DNA of 64,000 bases from Aquabacterium fontiphilum. Its GTDB lineage: Bacteria > Pseudomonadota > Gammaproteobacteria > Burkholderiales > Burkholderiaceae_C. The stretch covers positions 62,001-126,000 of the forward strand of contig NZ_JAAAPN010000010.1 of assembly GCF_009909205.1 (NCBI RefSeq), written 5' to 3'. Made by a program: the position numbers and the translations under genes. Below the pieces are notes generated by a model. That model worked only from the letters and a program-made list of their open reading frames with translations, was not told the origin of the DNA and searched no databases. Each line of letters starts with the position of its first letter. Position 1 is the first letter of the stretch. Below are positions 39,192 to 49,238 of the stretch, piece after piece.

Positions 39192-39885
39192 GGAAAGGAT
39201 CCGGTTGGTGAATCGGGCATGGGCTCATTCAGCAACCGCCTCGGCCCCAGCAGGATTGCATTTTAACGTTCGAGACAATCCCAGGGGACGGCCGGACCGG
39301 GCCAGGCAGGGAGCCCTGCCAAGTTTGATGGTGATGCAGCAAGCTGGTTGCGTCAGAGAAAGCCGCCCAAGGTGCGGTTTTGCTGACTCGGCCGGTTTGT
39401 CAGAGCCAACGTCAATTGAACCCAGATCCAAGGTTGATGGGCAGCAGCCCGGGGCACTGAAGACCGTTCCGCCCTGTGCTGTTGCCCGTGTCGAGCAAAG
39501 TTTCCGTGTACCGGCCCGTCTCGCGTCCTCCCCTGCTCCATCGCCCTGGCCCCGTCGCGTCCGCGACAGCGGGCCGGCCGCGCCATGGCTCAGGCTGGGC
39601 GCGGAGACCGTGCGGTGCCCTGCTTCCCTGTCCCCACTCCCGGCGCCACACCGTGGCGCCTGTGCCTGGGGGACACAACAGGCCACGGAACACAGTCGTT
39701 TGCCCGACACACGCGCCCTTGTCGCGTGAGCGCCTCTCGCGCTCCTGACAGCCCAGGCAATTCCTTTTCCGGTTCAAGTTTCGTTGCTCGCGCATGCAGG
39801 CGGCCGCCAGTGGCAACACGGGCGGTCAAACGGGACCTGACCGGACACCATCCCGGGCGGGTCTCGACTTGAATGTGGAGACCAC
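39192..39885 (+). other. Long non-coding leader region upstream of rne
   Basis: These 694 bases between rluC and rne contain no gene I can support: short open frames exist on both strands but none looks like a known protein. Three hairpins stand out: GGCAGG/CCTGCC with a four-base loop (39305-39320), GGGCAGCA/TGTTGCCC enclosing an inner GCAC/GTGC stem (39439-39487), and GGCGCCA/TGGCGCC with a five-base loop (39642-39660). In E. coli RNase E controls its own mRNA through a 361-base structured leader; a similar feedback role is likely here but is inference. Confidence 0.55.
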
Positions 39886-42798
39886 ATGAAGCGCATGCTG
39901 ATCAACGCCACGCAGCCGGAAGAACGGCGCCTGGCCATCGTTGACGGACAGAAACTGCTCGACTTCGAAACCGAGATCGAAGGCCGGGAACAACGCAAAG
40001 GCAACATCTACAAGGCCGTCGTCACGCGCGTCGAGCCTTCGCTGGAGGCCTGTTTCGTCGATTACGGCGAAGACCGCCACGGCTTCCTGCCGTTCAAGGA
40101 AATCTCCCGCCAGTATTTCAAGGAAGGCGTCGAGGTTCGCTCGGCCAAGATCCAGGACGTGATCAAGGAAGGGCAGGAATTGCTCGTCCAGGTCGAAAAG
40201 GAGGAACGCGGCAACAAGGGCGCCGCCCTCACCACCTTCGTGTCGCTGGCCGGGCGTTATCTCGTGCTGATGCCCAATAACCCCCGTGGCGGTGGCGTCA
40301 GCCGCCGTATCGAGGGCGAAGACCGCGAAGAACTCAAGGAGGCGATGGACCAGCTTGAGTATCCCAAGGGCATGAGCCTGATTGCCCGCACCGCTGGCAT
40401 CGGCCGCACCGCTGCCGAACTGCAGTGGGACCTGAATTACATGCTCAAGCTGTGGACGGCCATCGACGAAGCCTCCACCGCTGGCAAGGGTGCCTTCCTG
40501 ATTTATCAGGAATCGTCGCTCGTGATCCGCGCCATCCGCGATTACTTCACCGCCGACATCGGCGAGATCCTGATCGACACGGACGACATCTACGAGCAGG
40601 CCAAGCAGTTCATGCTGCACGTCATGCCCGAGACGGCCAACCGTGTGAAGCGCTACCGCGACGATGCACCGCTGTTCTCGCGCTTCCAGATCGAGCACCA
40701 GATCGAAACCGCTTTCAGCCGCACGGTGAACCTGCCCTCGGGCGGCGCCATCGTGATCGACCACACCGAAGCCCTGGTGGCCGTGGACGTCAACTCGGCC
40801 CGCGCCACGCGCGGCGGCGACATCGAGGAAACCGCCTTTCGCACAAACCTGGAAGCGGCTGACGAAATTGCTCGTCAGATGAGGCTGCGCGACCTGGGCG
40901 GGCTGATCGTGATGGACTTCATCGACATGGAGGACAGCAAGAACCGCCGCGAGGTCGAGCAGCGTCTGCGTGACGCCCTGCGCACCGACCGCGCCCGCGT
41001 GCAGTTCAGCTCCATCTCGAAGTTCGGCCTGCTGGAGATGTCACGCCAACGCCTGCGCCCCGCCCTGAGCGAAGGCAGCCACATCACCTGCCCGCGCTGC
41101 AACGGCACCGGCCACATCCGTGACACCGAATCGTCGGCGCTGCAGATCCTGCGCATCATCCAAGAAGAGTCGATGAAGGACAACACCGCCGCCGTGCACG
41201 TGCAGGTGCCGGTGGAAGTGACCTCCTTCCTGCTCAACGAAAAGCGCACCGAGATCACCAAGATCGAACTCAAGCAGCGCGTGACCGTGCTGCTGGTGCC
41301 CAACAAGCACCTGGAGACCCCGAACTACAAGCTGGAGCGCCTGCGCCACGACGACCCGCGCCTGGAAAACATCCAGGCCAGCTACTCGATGGTGGAAGAG
41401 CAGGACGACGAAGTCGGCTTCACACGCCGCGAGAAGGCCAAGGCCAAGCAAGAGCCGGTGATCAAGGGCGTGCTGCCGGATCAACCCGCGCCCGTGACAC
41501 TGGCCAAGGACGAGCCCGCGCTGGAAGCCGCCACACCCGCAGCCGCCCCCACGCCGGTGGCACATGCTGCGCCTGCCGCAACCGCCGCCTCCGGAGGCTT
41601 CTTCGGCTGGCTCAAGCGCCTGTTCACAGGTGAGCCGGCCCCGGCGCCCGCGCCAGTTGTGGCGCCCGCCCCTGCCCCCGCCACCCCTGAAGAAACCGCG
41701 GATGGCGGCAAGACCGGCCAGCGCGGTCGCCGTGACGGCCAACGCCGTGGCGACCGCGGTGAGCGTGGCGAACGTGGCGAGCGCGGTGGACGCGACCGCA
41801 ACGACCGTCAAGGCGAGCGTGGCGAGAGCCGCGAAGGCCGTGGCAACCGCCGCCCCCGTGATGACCGCCAAGGTGAAGCCGAAGGCGCACGCACCAACGA
41901 AGGTGGCCGTCAGGACGGCGGCCGTGGCGGCCGTGGCCCGCGCCAAGGCCGCGAAGACCGGCCGGTGATCAACCGCGAGGAGATCGCGGCGCAGGCCGCT
42001 GCACTGGGTGCAGTGGCGGGCGGTGAAGCCGCAGGTCAGGCGGGCGTATCCGCCGAAGGCGAACGCGAAGGTGGCCGTCGCCGCCGTCGCGGTGGCCGTG
42101 GTCGTGGCGAGCGTGACGACGCACAGCAGACTGGCAACGAGCTCAGCGCTGACAACGGCATGGACGCGGGTGCCGCGCCGCTGGAAGGCTCGGTGATCGA
42201 CGCCTCGGGCGATGGTGTGCCGACCGAAGGCGAAGCCCGCGAAGGCGGCCGTCGCCGCGGTCGAGGTGGCCGCGGCCGTCGTGATCGCGACGAGGCCGCG
42301 CAGACCGCAGACATCAGCAGCCAGGGCGATGCGCCACTGGAGGCTGTGGCCGCTGCTGCCCTGGCTCAGGGCGAGGAATCGGCCTTCGCCGACACGGTGC
42401 CCAACACCGCTGCGATTGACGCCGAGCCGGCTGCTGCGCCTGCCGTGCCTGCTGCCCCCGCAGCCGTCTCTGCGGCTGCTGTGACCGCATCGCCTGCTGT
42501 TGACGCTGCGCCCGCAGCCGAGGTGGCTCCCGTGCCCCCCGCGGCGCCCGCACCAGCGCCTTACACCTTGCCGATCGACACGCTGCAGAACCTGGCAGCC
42601 GAAGTGGGCCTGGAATGGGTGAACTCGGATGCAGACAAGATCCGCGCCGTGCAGGAAGCCATCGCCAACGAACCGCGACCGGTCCATGTGCCCCGCGAGC
42701 GCAAGCCGGCAGTGGTGCTGGACGAAGGCCCGCTGATCCTGGTCGAAACCCGCAAGGACCTCAGCCAGGTCACCCTGCCCTTCGACGTGCGCACCTGA
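39886..42798 (+). CDS. rne: Ribonuclease E
   Basis: RNase E is the main endonuclease of mRNA decay and of rRNA and tRNA processing, and the scaffold of the degradosome. Of 970 residues, the first ~500 form the catalytic half: S1 domain ([32 protein letters not shown]), DNase-I-like catalytic domain with [13 protein letters not shown] and VMDFIDME, and the zinc link C402/C405 (CPRCNGTG). The C-terminal half is disordered: an Ala/Pro segment with an amphipathic [13 protein letters not shown] helix that probably binds the membrane, repeated Arg/Gly/Glu runs ([15 protein letters not shown]...), and the betaproteobacterial terminal motif [20 protein letters not shown] and [20 protein letters not shown] lies six bases before the ATG. 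Confidence 0.97.
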   Translation: MKRMLINATQPEERRLAIVDGQKLLDFETEIEGREQRKGNIYKAVVTRVEPSLEACFVDYGEDRHGFLPFKEISRQYFKEGVEVRSAKIQDVIKEGQELLVQVEKEERGNKGAALTTFVSLAGRYLVLMPNNPRGGGVSRRIEGEDREELKEAMDQLEYPKGMSLIARTAGIGRTAAELQWDLNYMLKLWTAIDEASTAGKGAFLIYQESSLVIRAIRDYFTADIGEILIDTDDIYEQAKQFMLHVMPETANRVKRYRDDAPLFSRFQIEHQIETAFSRTVNLPSGGAIVIDHTEALVAVDVNSARATRGGDIEETAFRTNLEAADEIARQMRLRDLGGLIVMDFIDMEDSKNRREVEQRLRDALRTDRARVQFSSISKFGLLEMSRQRLRPALSEGSHITCPRCNGTGHIRDTESSALQILRIIQEESMKDNTAAVHVQVPVEVTSFLLNEKRTEITKIELKQRVTVLLVPNKHLETPNYKLERLRHDDPRLENIQASYSMVEEQDDEVGFTRREKAKAKQEPVIKGVLPDQPAPVTLAKDEPALEAATPAAAPTPVAHAAPAATAASGGFFGWLKRLFTGEPAPAPAPVVAPAPAPATPEETADGGKTGQRGRRDGQRRGDRGERGERGERGGRDRNDRQGERGESREGRGNRRPRDDRQGEAEGARTNEGGRQDGGRGGRGPRQGREDRPVINREEIAAQAAALGAVAGGEAAGQAGVSAEGEREGGRRRRRGGRGRGERDDAQQTGNELSADNGMDAGAAPLEGSVIDASGDGVPTEGEAREGGRRRGRGGRGRRDRDEAAQTADISSQGDAPLEAVAAAALAQGEESAFADTVPNTAAIDAEPAAAPAVPAAPAAVSAAAVTASPAVDAAPAAEVAPVPPAAPAPAPYTLPIDTLQNLAAEVGLEWVNSDADKIRAVQEAIANEPRPVHVPRERKPAVVLDEGPLILVETRKDLSQVTLPFDVRT

Positions 42799-42845
42799 CG
42801 CCCCTGCACCGCCCGGGTCACCCTGGCCCGGCGCGCATGCCACCC

Positions 42846-42879
42846 GCCCACTGGCTGCCCGCAGCCAGTGGGCTTTTTT
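42846..42879 (+). terminator. Intrinsic terminator of rne
   Basis: A perfect 12-bp stem (GCCCACTGGCTG / CAGCCAGTGGGC) with a four-base loop is followed at once by six T residues, 48 bases after the rne stop. This is a textbook rho-independent terminator on the plus strand. Confidence 0.93.
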
Positions 42880-42963
42880 CTTGGTGAGCGTAGCTTGGCG
42901 GGGCGCTGTTGTGGCTTGCCCTGCTCACATCTCTCCCACACTGACACCGGGCAAAACCCCAGG

Positions 42964-42992
42964 TTGACGTTAACGTCAAGCCGACCTGTAAT
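42964..42992 (+). promoter_or_regulatory. Promoter with overlapping 16-bp palindromic operator for the acyl-CoA synthetase gene
   Basis: The perfect palindrome TTGACGTTAACGTCAA (42964-42979) begins with a near-consensus -35 box (TTGACG), and exactly 17 bases later comes TGTAAT (42987-42992), a good -10 box. The operator therefore covers the -35 and half of the spacer. The palindrome resembles the TT(G/T)ACGTnnACGT(A/C)AA sites I recall for the MerR-type regulator LiuR of branched-chain amino acid and fatty-acid breakdown; the regulator gene itself is not in the window. Confidence 0.75.
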
Positions 42993-43015
42993 GCAGCAAA
43001 CCACAGGAGGCAAGC

Positions 43016-44899
43016 ATGGTTGCAAGCACGACGGCACCCGCACGACAGGCTGCACGCACCGCTCAGGCGCATTCCACGTCCACCGCGACCCAGCCCGACC
43101 CCATGGCCGGCTTCGTGGCGCCCCCCGTGGTCCTGCAGCGGACGGCACGACGCCTCGCCGACCACCCTGCTTATGCCGTGCGCGGTGAACAAGGCTGGAT
43201 CCACACCAGCTGGGCCGACTACGGTCAGGCCGTCCGCGACGCCGCACGGGCCCTGATGACGCTCGGCGTGTCCCGCGGCGACGCCGTCGCCGTGCTGAGT
43301 TTCAACTGCCCCCAGTGGGCCGTCGCGGGGTTTGGCGCCATGTCCGTCGGCGCCATGCCGGCGGGCATCTACTGGACCAGTTCGCAGGCCGACGTCGCCT
43401 ACATCCTCGGCCACTGCAAGGCCCCCGTGCTCTTCATCGAAGATGCCACACGGCTGCACGCCATCGAGCCGGTGCTGGCCGAGGCCACTCACCTGCGCCA
43501 CCTGGTGGTGTTCAAGGGCGACGCCCCGGCGCAATGTGCAGGCAAGCCTGTGCACACCTGGGCGGCGTTCCGGGCCATGGCCGATGCCACGCCCGAACGC
43601 GCGCTCGAACAGCGCTTGGACACCCTCTCGCCGCAAGACCTCGGCACGCTGATCTACACATCCGGCACCACCGGGCCGGCCAAGGCGGTGGCGCTCAGTC
43701 AGGGCAATCTCTGGTGGACGGCCACTGCCATGCAGAAGACTTTCTCGGTCGACCACCGCGACCGCATGATCTCTTACCTGCCGCTGGCCCACATCGCCGA
43801 GCAGATGGGCAGCATGCACAACCAGGCCCACGCCGGCTTCCAGGTGTTCTACGCCCAGAGCATCGAGTCGCTGGGCGACCACCTCAAGGAAGTGCACCCG
43901 ACCGTGTTCTTCGGGGTGCCGCGCGTGTGGGAGAAGATGCAGGCGGCCATCGAAGCCAAGCTGGCCGACGCCAAGGGCGTCAAGGCCCATCTGGCACGCT
44001 GGGCCATGTCGGTCGGGCAGCGGTGGCACACCCGCGACCTCGCCGGCCATCCGGCGGGGCCGTGGCTCACCTTCCAGAAGGCCTTGGCGCACCGGCTCAT
44101 CTACAGCAAGGTGCAGGCTGCGTTGGGTTTCGATCAGGCGCGCATGCTGACCTCCGGCGCCGCGCCCATCGCCCCGGAGAGCCTGCGCTTCTTCCTCGGC
44201 CTGGATCTGGTCGTGCGCGAGCTATACGGCCAATCCGAGGCCTGTGGTCCCTCCACCTTGAGCCTGGTGGGCGCCACACGCATCGGGGCCGTGGGCCAAC
44301 CGCTCGCCGGCACCGAGATGCGCGTGGCAGAAGACGGTGAATTGCTGGTGCGCGGGCCGCACATCTTTCAGGGCTATCTGGGTCAGCCGGCTGCCACTGC
44401 CGACACCATGGAAGACGACTGGCTCAAGACGGGCGACCTCGGGCGCATCGATGAAGACGGCTATGTCTACATCACTGGCCGAAAGAAGGACCTGATCATC
44501 ACCTCGGGCGGCAAGAACATCTCGCCGGCCAACATCGAGGCGGCGCTGATGGACACCCACCTGATCGAGCACGCCGTGGTGTGCGGCGACAGCCGCCCTT
44601 ACCTCACGGCGCTGGTGTCGCTGGATGCCACGGCCGTCAGCGCATTTGCGCGTCACCACGGTCTTGCAGCAAAGGATGTGGCGGGCCTGATGCAGCATCC
44701 CGATGTACTGGCCGCGGTGCAGCGCGACATCGACCGGGTCAACGAGCGCCAGGCGCGCGTGGCCCAGATCCGCAAGTTCAGCCTGCTGCCCAAGCCACTG
44801 AGCATCGAGGGCGGCGAGTTGACGCCCACACTCAAGGTCAAGCGCAAGGTCGTGATCGACCGTCACCGCGCTCAGATCGACGCGATGTACGCGTCGTAA
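43016..44899 (+). CDS. Long-chain acyl-CoA synthetase-like AMP-binding enzyme
   Basis: This 627-residue ANL-family enzyme should activate a carboxylic acid, probably a long-chain fatty acid, to acyl-CoA via acyl-AMP. Core motifs: A3 YTSGTTGPAKAVALS (from residue 214), A5-like LYGQSEACGPSTLS, A7/A8 WLKTGDLGRIDEDGYVYITGRKKDLIITSGGKNISP, and the A10 lysine K607 in LTPTLKVKRK. The layout is that of the FAA1/FadD15 class (COG1022) rather than E. coli FadD. The A3 loop has AKA in place of the common PKG. AGGAGG lies five bases before the ATG. The gene stands alone behind a palindromic operator-promoter, so it is probably switched by a catabolic regulator. Confidence 0.9.
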   Translation: MVASTTAPARQAARTAQAHSTSTATQPDPMAGFVAPPVVLQRTARRLADHPAYAVRGEQGWIHTSWADYGQAVRDAARALMTLGVSRGDAVAVLSFNCPQWAVAGFGAMSVGAMPAGIYWTSSQADVAYILGHCKAPVLFIEDATRLHAIEPVLAEATHLRHLVVFKGDAPAQCAGKPVHTWAAFRAMADATPERALEQRLDTLSPQDLGTLIYTSGTTGPAKAVALSQGNLWWTATAMQKTFSVDHRDRMISYLPLAHIAEQMGSMHNQAHAGFQVFYAQSIESLGDHLKEVHPTVFFGVPRVWEKMQAAIEAKLADAKGVKAHLARWAMSVGQRWHTRDLAGHPAGPWLTFQKALAHRLIYSKVQAALGFDQARMLTSGAAPIAPESLRFFLGLDLVVRELYGQSEACGPSTLSLVGATRIGAVGQPLAGTEMRVAEDGELLVRGPHIFQGYLGQPAATADTMEDDWLKTGDLGRIDEDGYVYITGRKKDLIITSGGKNISPANIEAALMDTHLIEHAVVCGDSRPYLTALVSLDATAVSAFARHHGLAAKDVAGLMQHPDVLAAVQRDIDRVNERQARVAQIRKFSLLPKPLSIEGGELTPTLKVKRKVVIDRHRAQIDAMYAS

Positions 44900-44934
44900 G
44901 GGGCGTCAGTAAGGGGCGTAAAGGGGCGCGCCCC
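44897..44934 (+). repeat. Short tandem repeats and palindrome between convergent genes
   Basis: Three copies of TAAGGGGCG or TAAAGGGGCG start at 44897, 44910 and 44919, the first overlapping the synthetase stop codon, and the last runs into the 12-bp palindrome GGGGCGCGCCCC (44923-44934). The nagZ stop lies only five bases further on. There is no T tract, so it is not an obvious terminator. Confidence 0.55.
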
Positions 44935-44938
44935 GCGC

Positions 44939-46060
44939 TCAGGCCGGCAGGCGAGCCAGCGCCTGCTGGTACAGCGGCTGGTGCATCAGCTCGTCCCAGG
45001 GCAGCGGGTGGCTTTGCGGCAGCAAGGCCAGGCGCCGCGCCTCGCTGTCGGGGCTGGCCTGCCAGGCGCCGCGTGCCTGGGCTTCGCTCAGCCCGTCCAG
45101 CAGCGCGTCCACCGGTGCGCCGCCGTTGAGCGACTGGTTGCACAACAGCACCATGTCGCATCCCGCATTCAGCGCGGCGATGGCGCCCTGGGTGTGGTCG
45201 CCGGCCACGCTGGCGCCCTCCATGCTCAGGTCGTCGCTGAAAATGGCGCCCGAAAAGCCCATCTGACCGCGCAGGATGTCCTGCAACCAGCGGCGCGAGA
45301 AACCGGCCGGCGCGCTGTCGACCTTGGGATAGATCACGTGGGCCGGCATCACGCTGCCCAGCGACAGATCCAGCCATTCATACGGCCGCGCGTCGTCGGC
45401 CAGAATGGCCTTCAGCGAGCGCTTGTCCACGGGCACGTCCACATGCGAATCGGCCTTGACGAAACCATGCCCGGGGAAATGCTTGCCGCAGTTGGACATG
45501 CCGGCCTGCTGCAGGCCCTGCATCACAGCACGTGCCAGCATGCTGACCACGCGCGGATCACGGTGAAAGGCACGGTCGCCGATGACGCCACTCTCGCCCC
45601 AATCCAGATCCAGCACGGGTGTGAAGGTCAGATCCACCCCACACGCACGCAACTCGCTGGCCAGCACATAACCGCAGGCGGTGGCAGCCGCCATGGCCTT
45701 CAGCGCACCGGCGCCCTCCGGGCCCTTGCCATCGCGCATCCACATCTCGCCCAGGCGACGCATGGCCGGCACGTGGGTGAAGCCGTCGGTCTTGAAGCGC
45801 TGCACGCGACCGCCTTCGTGGTCGACGCAGATCAGCAGGTCATCGCGGATGGACTTGATCTCGGCGCACAGCGCGGTGAGCTGGGCGCGGTCCTGCCAGT
45901 TGCGCGCGAACAGGATGACGCCGCCAGTCAGCGGGTGCTTGAGCCGTCGGCGGTCGGCAGCATCCAGGCTCAGGCCGGCGACATCGAGCACGACGGGCGC
46001 ATGCGCGTGAGCGCCGGAAGACATCGACAGGGTGGACCGGGCGAGACGGGATGCAGACAT
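44939..46060 (-). CDS. nagZ: Beta-N-acetylhexosaminidase NagZ
   Basis: NagZ is the cytosolic glycoside hydrolase family 3 enzyme that removes GlcNAc from anhydromuropeptides in peptidoglycan recycling, producing the signal molecules for AmpC-type beta-lactamase induction. The 373-residue protein has the family motif KHFPGHGFVKADSHVDVP, with the catalytic His-Asp pair, the ligand block CVDHEGGRVQRF, and the nucleophile region FSDDLSMEGA. An ATG 12 codons further in (46024) gives a more typical N-terminus and may be the real start. It ends the pdxJ-acpS-nagZ run. Confidence 0.95.
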   Translation of the reverse strand: MSASRLARSTLSMSSGAHAHAPVVLDVAGLSLDAADRRRLKHPLTGGVILFARNWQDRAQLTALCAEIKSIRDDLLICVDHEGGRVQRFKTDGFTHVPAMRRLGEMWMRDGKGPEGAGALKAMAAATACGYVLASELRACGVDLTFTPVLDLDWGESGVIGDRAFHRDPRVVSMLARAVMQGLQQAGMSNCGKHFPGHGFVKADSHVDVPVDKRSLKAILADDARPYEWLDLSLGSVMPAHVIYPKVDSAPAGFSRRWLQDILRGQMGFSGAIFSDDLSMEGASVAGDHTQGAIAALNAGCDMVLLCNQSLNGGAPVDALLDGLSEAQARGAWQASPDSEARRLALLPQSHPLPWDELMHQPLYQQALARLPA

Positions 46061-46070
46061 GCGAAAAGAC

Positions 46071-46475
46071 TCAGGGTTGATGTTCGACCACGACAAAGGC
46101 CAACGCGTGGTGGGCCTCGTCGGTGAGAGAGAGATGGGCCTGCCATTGTCGCTGAGCCAGCCACGCGGCCAGCGCGCCATGACACTGCAGCGCAGGCCGT
46201 CCCAGCGGGTCGGAGACGACTTCGCAGGCCTGCCAGCCCATGGGGTGGCGCATGCCCAGCCCAATGGCCTTGGCCAGCGCCTCCTTGGCCGCAAAGCGCG
46301 TGGCCAGATAGCGGTGCGCGCGGGCAGACGACGTGGCCAGCCGACGCTCGAACTCGGCCCACTCTTGCGGGCCAAGGATGCGCTGTGCAAACCGCAGGCC
46401 ATGGCGACGCAGGGCCGCGTCGATGCGGCGCACGTCGCACAGGTCGGTGCCGATGCCAGCGATCATGGTTGACAC
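46071..46475 (-). CDS. acpS: Holo-[acyl-carrier-protein] synthase
   Basis: AcpS transfers the phosphopantetheine arm from coenzyme A to ACP (encoded by acpP in this window). The 134-residue protein has both family motifs: GIGTDLCDVRRI with the metal-binding Asp, and RFAAKEALAKAIG with the catalytic Glu/Lys. The longest frame starts with GTG at 46475; ATG at 46466 (MIAGIGTDL) is a common family start and is preceded by GAGG. It lies 3 bases after pdxJ. Confidence 0.95.
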   Translation of the reverse strand: MSTMIAGIGTDLCDVRRIDAALRRHGLRFAQRILGPQEWAEFERRLATSSARAHRYLATRFAAKEALAKAIGLGMRHPMGWQACEVVSDPLGRPALQCHGALAAWLAQRQWQAHLSLTDEAHHALAFVVVEHQP

Positions 46476-46478
46476 GCC

Positions 46479-47315
46479 TCAGGCCGCGGCGCGCCGCGCG
46501 CGAATGGCCTCGGCCTTGAAATCGGCAATCGCCTGCTTCAGACCGACAAACACGGCATGGCCAATCAGCGCATGGCCGATGTGCAGCTCGGCCACATCGG
46601 CCATGGCCGCCACCAGCGCGGTGCTGCTGGGCCCTTCTTCCGTGGCGCCCTGCGCAGCCGGGGGGCGGCTGACCGACAGCGCCAGCCCATGGCCTGCATG
46701 GGTACGCAGGCCCAGGCTGCGGCCCAGGGTCAGACCATGCGCCAGGCGCTCGCGTTCGCGCTGCAGCGCGCTGGCATCCCGATCCCACCAGGCGTGAGCC
46801 AGCGGGCCGGTGTGCAGCTCGATGCAAGGCGCTCCGGCGCGGGCGGCCGCCTCGATCTGCGCCGGATCGGCTCCGATGAACAGCGACACGCGTGAACCGG
46901 CTTGTGCGAGCCGAGCGCAGGCATCCCGCACACGATCAAACTGACCGACCACATCGAGCCCGCCTTCGGTGGTCACCTCCTGACGCCGTTCGGGCACCAG
47001 ACAGACGTGCTCGGGCGCGGTGCGCACGATGATGTCGAGCATCTCGTCGGTGACAGCGGCCTCGAAGTTCAGCGGCACCCCGATGGCCGCCTTCAGCCGG
47101 GCCACATCCTCGTCGCGGATGTGACGGCGGTCTTCACGCAGGTGGAAGGTGATGATGTCGGCGCCGCCTTCGACCGCCAGCAGTGCGGCGGCCACCGGAT
47201 CGGGGAAAGCGCCGCCGCGCGCGTTGCGCAGCGTGGCCACGTGGTCGATGTTGACACCCAGCAAGGGCGCATCGTGCGCAGTCAGCTGCGCGGCAGGCGA
47301 GACGGAGAAGGTCAT
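46479..47315 (-). CDS. pdxJ: Pyridoxine 5'-phosphate synthase
   Basis: PdxJ condenses 3-amino-2-oxopropyl phosphate with deoxyxylulose 5-phosphate in vitamin B6 synthesis. The 278-residue TIM-barrel protein has [17 protein letters not shown] near the N-terminus, the central [20 protein letters not shown] block and the C-terminal [17 protein letters not shown]. The start at 47315 overlaps the recO stop (ATGA). An insert around [19 protein letters not shown] slightly lengthens the loop before the last strand. recO-pdxJ-acpS is a conserved order. Confidence 0.97.
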   Translation of the reverse strand: MTFSVSPAAQLTAHDAPLLGVNIDHVATLRNARGGAFPDPVAAALLAVEGGADIITFHLREDRRHIRDEDVARLKAAIGVPLNFEAAVTDEMLDIIVRTAPEHVCLVPERRQEVTTEGGLDVVGQFDRVRDACARLAQAGSRVSLFIGADPAQIEAAARAGAPCIELHTGPLAHAWWDRDASALQRERERLAHGLTLGRSLGLRTHAGHGLALSVSRPPAAQGATEEGPSSTALVAAMADVAELHIGHALIGHAVFVGLKQAIADFKAEAIRARRAAA

Positions 47316-48109
47316 GGTTGTTGCAGCTCCATCATCAGCTGACGGGTGCGCAGCGGATGGGAGCCCAGATGATAGTGAATCAGTTGGCGGCAGATGGCCT
47401 TGAGCTCGCTTTGCACCGGCAGGCACGCGCCCATCAGCGTGGTCAGCAACTGGGAAGACGCCCCGCCGCGCGGGCCATGCAGCAGCGCCAGCCCGGCCTC
47501 CAGCGCCAACAGGTGCTGACCGGCCAGCGGCGTGGGTCCTGTGCCCGGCTCGGCCATGCCGCGCAGCGGCTGCACGCCCATGTCGGGCGTGAGTTCATAG
47601 GCCACATCGGCGTCCACCGGCTGGCTGTCCAGCGTCTGCATGCCCAGATCGGGCAGGTGCCCCACCTGGCGCAGCAACACGAGTTCGAAAGCGCGCAAGG
47701 CCGCCTGTAGCAGGGTTGGATCGGCCATGGCCACCAGCGTCTGGGCGTAGGCATCGAACAGCGGCGGCTGGGCTTCATGGCGCACCAGCATGCGCATCAG
47801 CAGCTCGTTGAGATAGAAGCCCGGCAAGAGGGCCGCGCCGCCCGGCCATGCTGGACCGCCCGCCCATTCGGCGTGACGCAGCAAGGCCACTTCCGCCTCT
47901 TCGCCGCGCTTGCCGCCAAAAGCCACATCGATGCGCTGAAACGGCAACAGCACCGGCCGCAGCTGCGAATATGGGCGCTTGGCCCCCTTGGCCACCGCCA
48001 CCACCCTGCCCTGCTCGCGCGTGAACAGGTCCAGGATCAGGCTGGACTCGCTCCAATCGTGGCTGTGCAGCACATAGGCTGCCGTCAGCTTGGGCGCAGC
48101 ACGGGCCAT
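47312..48109 (-). CDS. recO: DNA repair protein RecO
   Basis: RecO loads RecA onto SSB-coated DNA together with RecR in the RecFOR pathway. The 265-residue protein begins with the OB-fold ([34 protein letters not shown]), followed by helices including [29 protein letters not shown]. No zinc-finger cysteines are present, as in other proteobacterial members. It starts 16 bases after era and overlaps pdxJ. Confidence 0.95.
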   Translation of the reverse strand: MARAAPKLTAAYVLHSHDWSESSLILDLFTREQGRVVAVAKGAKRPYSQLRPVLLPFQRIDVAFGGKRGEEAEVALLRHAEWAGGPAWPGGAALLPGFYLNELLMRMLVRHEAQPPLFDAYAQTLVAMADPTLLQAALRAFELVLLRQVGHLPDLGMQTLDSQPVDADVAYELTPDMGVQPLRGMAEPGTGPTPLAGQHLLALEAGLALLHGPRGGASSQLLTTLMGACLPVQSELKAICRQLIHYHLGSHPLRTRQLMMELQQP

Positions 48110-48125
48110 GGCTGGCAGGCCTTGC

Positions 48126-49181
48126 TCACTCGTAGCCGTAGGTGCGCAGGCGTGCCTCGTCGTCCGCCCAGCCCGAGCGCACCTTCACCCACACTTCCAG
48201 GAACACCTTGACGCCCAGCAGCCGCTCCAGCTCGGTGCGCGCCTCGGTGCCGATGCGCTTGAGGCGCTCGCCCTTGTCGCCGATGACCATGCCCTTGTGC
48301 TGCTCGCGCTCGACGATGATGGTCGCAGCGATGCGGGTCAGGCCCTTGGCACGGGGTTTGTCGGGCGGCGGCGGCTCTTCGGTGTAGGCATCGATCACCA
48401 CGGTCGAGGTGTAGGGCAGCTCGTCGCCGGTCAGGCGGAACAGCTTTTCGCGGATGATCTCGCTGGCCAGGAAGCGGTCGGTGCGATCCGTCAGCGCCTC
48501 GGGGTCGTACCACCAGCCCTGCTGAGGCAGATACGGCCGCACGATGCCCAGCAGGCGGCGGGTGTCGGCTTCTTTCTGGGCGGACAGCGGCACGAACTCG
48601 GCAAACGGATGGTGCGCCTGCATGCTCTGCATCCAGGGCAGCAGGTCTTCACGGCGATGCACCATGTCGAGCTTGTTGGCCACCAGGATCACCGGCTTGT
48701 CCTTGGGCAGCAGCGCCACCACCTTGGCGTCGTCAGGCCCGTAACGCCCGGCCTCGACCAGGTACAGCACCACATCCACATCCGACAGGGTGGACTGCAC
48801 CGTCTTGTTCAGGTTTCGGTTCAGCGCGGCCGTGCCCTTCACCGTGTGACGGGTCTGGAAGCCCGGCGTGTCGACGAACACGAACTGGGTGTCGCCATCG
48901 GTACAGATGCCGGTGATGCGGTGGCGTGTTGTCTGCGCCTTGCGCGAGGTGATGGACACCTTCTGGCCCACCATCGCGTTCATCAGCGTCGACTTGCCCA
49001 CATTGGGTCGCCCGACAATGGCGATCAGGCCGCAGCGCTGGGACTCGGCCGGCACGGCTTCGGCGCCACCACCCTGACGGGCCAGCGCCAGATTGGCCAG
49101 CATGCTGTCCAGATCGGGATTGACCGACTCGGCGGCCGAAGGGTGCGCATCAGGCGTTGCGTCAGTTCGTTGTTTGGGCAT
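48126..49181 (-). CDS. era: GTPase Era
   Basis: Era is an essential GTPase that binds the 3' end of 16S rRNA during 30S maturation. The 351-residue protein has an N-terminal extension of ~50 residues, P-loop GRPNVGKST (about 56-64), DTPGF, NKLD, and the C-terminal KH domain with [15 protein letters not shown]. The start at ATG 49181 ([12 protein letters not shown]) is preferred over a start 9 codons upstream. The rnc-era-recO order is canonical. Confidence 0.97.
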   Translation of the reverse strand: MPKQRTDATPDAHPSAAESVNPDLDSMLANLALARQGGGAEAVPAESQRCGLIAIVGRPNVGKSTLMNAMVGQKVSITSRKAQTTRHRITGICTDGDTQFVFVDTPGFQTRHTVKGTAALNRNLNKTVQSTLSDVDVVLYLVEAGRYGPDDAKVVALLPKDKPVILVANKLDMVHRREDLLPWMQSMQAHHPFAEFVPLSAQKEADTRRLLGIVRPYLPQQGWWYDPEALTDRTDRFLASEIIREKLFRLTGDELPYTSTVVIDAYTEEPPPPDKPRAKGLTRIAATIIVEREQHKGMVIGDKGERLKRIGTEARTELERLLGVKVFLEVWVKVRSGWADDEARLRTYGYE

Positions 49182-49238
49182 GCAGGCTTTCTCAAAGATT
49201 CGGGACAAGGCCGCTCACGCGGCGGCTCGTTCGGCAGC

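Noticed and set aside
41760-41960. Collagen-like or prophage tail-fibre repeat suggested by [11 protein letters not shown]
   Set aside because: The segment lies inside RNase E, whose C-terminal half normally has Arg/Gly/Glu-rich disordered repeats.
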